Positions 59,940-64,000 of a DNA stretch of 64,000 bases are shown here, piece after piece. The stretch is from Tetragenococcus halophilus subsp. flandriensis (lineage in GTDB: Bacteria > Bacillota > Bacilli > Lactobacillales > Enterococcaceae), in contig NZ_BSUG01000002.1 in the NCBI RefSeq assembly GCF_030161475.1, positions 1-64,000 on the forward strand. The letters are read 5' to 3'. The first letter of the stretch is position 1; every line of letters starts with the position of its first letter. Below the pieces are notes generated by a model. That model was not told where the DNA came from, ran no database searches, and was given only the letters and a program-made list of their open reading frames with translations. Position numbers and translations under genes: made by a program.

Positions 59940-60563
59940 ATGGTAAATAATAAGAAAAATATTAAAGTAAATATTTATGAAAAATATATAAAGAGGTTTA
60001 TTGATGTTATCATTTCTATTTGCGTACTTCCTATTTTTGTAATTTTGTATATGATAGTGGGAATTGCAATAAAAATGGAGGATGGAGGTTCGGTAATCTA
60101 TAAGGCAAAAAGAATAGGAAAAAATTGTAATTTACTGGAAATGTACAAGTTCCGTTCAATGAAGGTTAATGCGGATAATATCTTGAACACAGACGGGAGC
60201 ACTTTTAATTCTGCAACAGACAAAAGAGTAACAAAAGTTGGTAAGTTCATAAGAGTTACAAGTATAGACGAAATTCCACAAATACTAAATGTATTGAAAG
60301 GAAATATGAGTATTATTGGTCCAAGAGCCAGCGGGTATGAAGCCTTACAAACTTATGAGAACTATGAAAAAGATAAAATGAAAGTTTTACCAGGAATTAC
60401 TGGTTATACACAAGCATATTTTAGGAATGATCTTTCCGTAAAAGAGAAGCGTCTGAAAGACGTTTGGTATGCTAATAATGTTAGTTTTGTGTTAGATACA
60501 AAGATATTTTTTAAAACTATTCAAACTGTTTTACAACGAAAAAACATTTATACAAATAAATGA
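59940..60563 (+). CDS. Priming sugar transferase (PglC/EpsL-like)
   Basis: A 207-residue monotopic phosphoglycosyl transferase. A re-entrant hydrophobic helix (DVIISICVLPIFVILYMIVG) is followed by the conserved KFRSM, the catalytic DE pair in TSIDEIPQILNVLKGNMS, and IIGPRA. It moves a sugar-1-phosphate from UDP-sugar to undecaprenyl phosphate, starting repeat-unit assembly. The small size fits PglC-like enzymes rather than WbaP-like ones. ATG at 59940 lies just after CGAGGG; the longer frame overlaps the ATP-grasp gene. Confidence 0.9.
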   Translation: MVNNKKNIKVNIYEKYIKRFIDVIISICVLPIFVILYMIVGIAIKMEDGGSVIYKAKRIGKNCNLLEMYKFRSMKVNADNILNTDGSTFNSATDKRVTKVGKFIRVTSIDEIPQILNVLKGNMSIIGPRASGYEALQTYENYEKDKMKVLPGITGYTQAYFRNDLSVKEKRLKDVWYANNVSFVLDTKIFFKTIQTVLQRKNIYTNK

Positions 60564-60584
60564 AAAGAAATATAAGGACGAAAG

Positions 60585-61688
60585 TTGAGACAAAATATGG
60601 CAAATAACGGCGAAACATTTTATAAAGCAAAAAAAGCGTTCAATAGTTTTTTCACTAATATAGAAGTACATAGTGCTAATGCTGCAATGAAAATTCGTTT
60701 AAATAGGCAAGTAAACTGGCTGTTAAAAGGGGCTGAGCCAATGTCTAGCTCTTACAAAAAAGAAATTAGAACTTTTTGGAGACCTTACAAAAAGATAAGT
60801 ACAAAGTATCATCAATTTTATTCAACAAAAAACGAAATATATGATGTGAAGTATGTTCCAAGCGATTTATATTACACGGTTATAGATCAACATTTTAATA
60901 ATAGAAAGTATGGTTGGGGTGTAAATGATAAAAATTATTATAGTTTATATTTCCCACATGTTAAACAACCTAAAGTAGTGATTCGTAAGATTAATGGTAT
61001 TTTATATGATGCGAACTATCATATAATTTCTAATAAAAAAGCTTCGAAGTTATGTGATGAAAATAAAAAATTAATAATTAAACCTGCTACAGAATCAGGA
61101 GGAGGTAGAGGAATAGTTTTTTGGACTCAAAATGATGGAACTGAAAAATTAAAGGAAATATTAAAAGAAGGAACCAATCTAATTGTCCAGCATATTATAC
61201 AACAGCATAAAGATCTTGCTACAGTACACCCCAATTCAGTAAACACAATTCGAGTAATGTCGTTAATTATGAATAATGAAGTAAATATATTGTCCTCAGT
61301 GCTTAGAATGGGAGTTGATGGTAGCAAAGTAGATAATGCTAGTATGGGGGGGATAACCTGTGGAGTATTGGAAACAGGACAATTAAAATCAGTAGCTTAT
61401 TCATTAAATGGAGATAAGTATGAACAGCATCCACAAGGCTCTAACTTTTCATCACATATAATTCCAAACTATGACAAAGTAAAAAAACTTGTTAAAACTT
61501 GTCATGAGCGTATGGGACATTTTCGTTTAGTTTCATGGGATATTGCAATAAGCCAGAATGGCGAACCAGTTTTAATAGAAGCTAACCTTCGCAATGGAGG
61601 ATGTGTTTCTCATCAATTTAATAATGGACCTTTGTTTGGTAATTTGACTAGTCAAGTTTTAGAAGAAGTTTTTGAAGGAAAAAATTAG
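60585..61688 (+). CDS. Sugar-transfer-associated ATP-grasp protein
   Basis: A 367-residue protein of the ATPgrasp_ST type. IIKPATESGGGRGIVFW (ATP-binding loop), NSVNTIRVMSLI, NASMGGITCGV and VLIEANLRNGG form the recognisable ATP-grasp core in the C-terminal two-thirds. The reaction of this family is unknown; members sit in exopolysaccharide clusters. A TTG at 60585 behind AAGGAC or the ATG at 60597 could be the start. Two unrelated ATP-grasp genes flanking the priming transferase are unusual. Confidence 0.75.
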   Translation: MRQNMANNGETFYKAKKAFNSFFTNIEVHSANAAMKIRLNRQVNWLLKGAEPMSSSYKKEIRTFWRPYKKISTKYHQFYSTKNEIYDVKYVPSDLYYTVIDQHFNNRKYGWGVNDKNYYSLYFPHVKQPKVVIRKINGILYDANYHIISNKKASKLCDENKKLIIKPATESGGGRGIVFWTQNDGTEKLKEILKEGTNLIVQHIIQQHKDLATVHPNSVNTIRVMSLIMNNEVNILSSVLRMGVDGSKVDNASMGGITCGVLETGQLKSVAYSLNGDKYEQHPQGSNFSSHIIPNYDKVKKLVKTCHERMGHFRLVSWDIAISQNGEPVLIEANLRNGGCVSHQFNNGPLFGNLTSQVLEEVFEGKN

Positions 61689-61689
61689 C

Positions 61690-62832
61690 ATGAAGAAAAA
61701 AATTCTATTTGTATCAAATATTGCTCGAGGAAGAATGGGTTCGTTCTCAAGAGCAAGTATTTTAGCAGCAAAAGAGTTAGGTTGGGAATTTCATACGGCT
61801 GCAAATTTTAATCAATCAACTATAGAACAACAAAAAGCAGATGAAAAAAAATATGGTATACAGATTCACCATATTAATTTTTTCAGGAACCCTTTACATC
61901 CAGCAAATATAAAAGCATATAAAGAACTGATTACTTTACTAAAAAAGGAAAACTTTGATGTTATTCATTGTAACACACCTGTGGGAGGAGTATACGGAAG
62001 GTTAGCTGCAAAAAAATGTGGTGTAAAAAAGGTCATATATCAAGCGCATGGTTTTCATTTTCATAAAAATGCGCCAAAGAAAAATTGGTTTATTTATTAT
62101 CCGATCGAAAGATTTTTAGCGAAGTTTACAGATGCACTGGTTACTATTAATCAAGAAGATTACGAAAAAGCTCAAACTTTCAGTCTTAGATCTAAAGGAA
62201 AAAATTATTATGTACCAGGAGTTGGTATTGATTTAAGTGTATATGAAGATGTAAAAAACAATAGAGAAAAAATAAAAAAAGAGCTTGGGTTGAAGACAAC
62301 AGATACTGTGTTAATTTCAATGGGGGATCTTATTCCAAGGAAAAATTATAATACAGCAATAGAAGCTATAGCCGAATGTAATGATCCTAATATACATTAC
62401 TTGATATGTGGGCAAGGACCCGAGCTAGAAAAACTACAAAAACTTGCATCAGAAAGAATGGTTTCAGAACAGGTCCATTTTCTTGGACACAGAACGGATG
62501 TTAAAGAACTTTTAAAAAGTTCTGATATATTTTTATTTACAACATTACAAGAAGGAATGCCCCGGTCTATGATGGAGGCAATGGCGAGTGGACTTCCATG
62601 TATAGCTAGTAAAATTCGAGGTAACGTGGATTTACTAGAAGACGGTAAAGGTGGTTATTTAGTTGGAATTGAAGATTCAAAAGAAATAGCAAAGAAAATA
62701 AATTATTTAGCTAATAGAAATAAATTGAGAGAACAAATGGGTAATGCTAACTTGGAGCAGATACAAAAATTTGATGTAAAAGAAGTAAAAAAAATAATAG
62801 AAAAAATTTATCTAGAAGTAGTTAAACCTTAG
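61690..62832 (+). CDS. Glycosyltransferase family 4
   Basis: A 380-residue GT-B-fold transferase. The acceptor half begins ILFVSNIARGRMGSFSRAS and has HCNTPVGGVYGRL; the donor half carries MGDLIPRKNYNTAIEA and the EX7E motif in EGMPRSMMEAMASGLPCIAS. It would add the second or a later sugar to the lipid-linked unit. Start at 61690 follows GAAGGA at about nine bases and overlaps no gene; the upstream frame overlaps the previous gene. Confidence 0.88.
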   Translation: MKKKILFVSNIARGRMGSFSRASILAAKELGWEFHTAANFNQSTIEQQKADEKKYGIQIHHINFFRNPLHPANIKAYKELITLLKKENFDVIHCNTPVGGVYGRLAAKKCGVKKVIYQAHGFHFHKNAPKKNWFIYYPIERFLAKFTDALVTINQEDYEKAQTFSLRSKGKNYYVPGVGIDLSVYEDVKNNREKIKKELGLKTTDTVLISMGDLIPRKNYNTAIEAIAECNDPNIHYLICGQGPELEKLQKLASERMVSEQVHFLGHRTDVKELLKSSDIFLFTTLQEGMPRSMMEAMASGLPCIASKIRGNVDLLEDGKGGYLVGIEDSKEIAKKINYLANRNKLREQMGNANLEQIQKFDVKEVKKIIEKIYLEVVKP

Positions 62833-62996
62833 AATTATTTGAAAAAGTGGATATTGTATAAGAATTCATTTTGAAAAAGCGATATTTATGACAGATACTA
62901 TGCTTTCATCAATGTTGTGAAATCAGTGGTGGTTTGTGTTTTTTAACAAGTGTGAATAATTTAGCCAAGTTGTCACGTAAAAAGGGAGTGCAAGAA

Positions 62997-64000
62997 TTGC
63001 AACAAAACCAACATAATCATAGATTCGGTAGTTTTATTTTTTTGATGTTGTTCTTAATGGCGTTATTATTGAATCAATCTAGTGTTATTTTTAATATAAA
63101 TATATCTTTATCGGATGTTTTCTTGTTAATAATTTTTATTATGATGTTGTTAAAAAAAATAATAAATATTCCAAGGATATTTTTTCTTTTTGTAATAATG
63201 CTATCTTTTGTTGTTATTTTTACTTCATTTTTTATTAATCCGCTGCGTTTTGGCGTTCAGGTTGATCCGGTTTTAGTTTTTGGCGATTATATTAAATTAT
63301 TGGCTGTTTTTTTATATTTCATAGTTGGATACAATTTATCTAGTGAAGGGCTGATAACAAAAGTATTAAAATGGTTTTCGTTTGGTTCAGTGTGTATTGG
63401 AATAATAGCGATTATTTCAAGTTTTATTGAGATTCCTTCTATCCAAGAAACTTTCTATTATAGTGAGAGTAGATTTCGTGGCCTTATGAATGATCCAAAC
63501 TATTTTTCTATCATTCAATCATCTGCGATGATGTATTTTTTTTCAAACATAGATATTAAGAAAAGATATAAAATTTTTGCTCTATTTATTTTGACATTTT
63601 CAATTTTTATAAGTGGATCAAAAACAGGTATGATTTTATTGATCTTAATATACTCATATAAACTTTTATCAGTCTTTTTTTCAGAAAAGAAAAATAGTAA
63701 ACAATTGTTATCATTATTAACAGTTTTGATCTTTGTAGGTCTTTTCATGATGATATTCTATTTTCTTTATGATGGTATATTGAACAGGGTGGATCAAACA
63801 TTTCCTGTATTTGGCCGTGTGGAGCAGTTATTTACTGATTTTGATGGTGCTGTTTCTAGTTCTGGTTCGGTAAGAGAAATGGCGTGGAGTAATGCAATAA
63901 ACCTGATTAAGTTATCTCCAATTTTTGGTATTGGACTGGGCACCTATTCAAATCTTGCCTCATCTTTATTTGGAAGTCAAACGATAGCTCATAATACATA
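62997..64000 (+). CDS. O-antigen ligase/polymerase (Wzy-like), 3' end outside window
   Basis: The frame from a TTG at 62997 (AAAGGGAG eight bases upstream) stays open to the end of the window, at least 334 residues. It encodes many hydrophobic helices and the O-antigen-polymerase signatures RGLMNDPNYFS and GIGLGTYSNL, with the large extracytoplasmic loop starting near its end. It probably polymerises the repeat unit. No flippase gene is seen in the window, so it must lie further downstream. The gap 62833-62996 holds no recognisable gene. Confidence 0.82.
   Translation, partial: MQQNQHNHRFGSFIFLMLFLMALLLNQSSVIFNINISLSDVFLLIIFIMMLLKKIINIPRIFFLFVIMLSFVVIFTSFFINPLRFGVQVDPVLVFGDYIKLLAVFLYFIVGYNLSSEGLITKVLKWFSFGSVCIGIIAIISSFIEIPSIQETFYYSESRFRGLMNDPNYFSIIQSSAMMYFFSNIDIKKRYKIFALFILTFSIFISGSKTGMILLILIYSYKLLSVFFSEKKNSKQLLSLLTVLIFVGLFMMIFYFLYDGILNRVDQTFPVFGRVEQLFTDFDGAVSSSGSVREMAWSNAINLIKLSPIFGIGLGTYSNLASSLFGSQTIAHNT

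Overview
The window reads as a chromosomal segment of a low-GC Gram-positive lactic acid bacterium of the Enterococcaceae, most likely a halophilic one such as Tetragenococcus. This is inference. It rests on AGGAGG-type ribosome binding sites, lipoprotein signals, the tatD-rnmV-rsmA order, ECF vitamin S-components, a THF riboswitch, a cps-type phosphotyrosine module and an expanded glycine-betaine transporter cluster. No rRNA, tRNA, insertion sequence, prophage or CRISPR array was seen.

Layout. 0.2-3.2 kb: metallo-hydrolase, DRTGG/CBS regulator and NrnA-type DHH phosphoesterase. 3.4-7.3 kb: minus-strand genes (pRiA4b ORF-3-domain protein; PHP phosphatase, SDR and fructosamine-kinase-like operon) around a charged 57-aa ORF. 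7.4-12.3 kb: aldo/keto reductase, SteT-like permease, TIM-barrel isomerase-like gene and a fumarate-reductase-like lipoprotein. 12.5-17.3 kb: DUF1858/DUF438 pair, a structured intergenic region and a metal ABC transporter whose permease and binding protein are fused, behind a DtxR/MntR-type operator. 17.4-29.6 kb: two arrays of 42-bp tandem repeats, a metallophosphoesterase, tatD-rnmV-rsmA, two ECF S-components (one riboswitch-controlled folT), an amidohydrolase with a decayed partial copy, and a YfcC-carrier/isoaspartyl-dipeptidase operon with a leader ORF. 29.8-32.7 kb: GH3 enzyme and an aldo/keto reductase next to its pseudogene copy. 33.1-39.8 kb: three fused betaine permease/binding proteins served by one ATPase gene. 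39.9-49.4 kb: duplicated pyruvyl-transferase-family genes, GlsB-like protein, NERD protein, a repeat block with a very basic 55-aa ORF, a quinone-reductase-like flavoprotein, malic enzyme, flavodoxin, AI-2E-family protein and a two-domain peptidoglycan hydrolase. 49.6-50.0 kb: orphan HigA-like antitoxin. 50.5-64.0 kb: an exopolysaccharide/capsule locus running off the window.

Themes. Local tandem duplication followed by decay recurs (aldo/keto reductase, amidohydrolase, pyruvyl transferase, betaine transporter). The betaine cluster is the most striking: the two extra permease/binding genes each follow a 13- or 16-codon ORF whose stop overlaps the transporter start exactly as the ATPase stop overlaps the third transporter. 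The extra binding domains also have altered ligand-site positions. The capsule locus joins a CpsB/C/D control module and an LCP protein to a dehydratase, aminotransferase, acetyltransferase and priming-transferase set that resembles diamino-sugar synthesis, plus two different ATP-grasp proteins.
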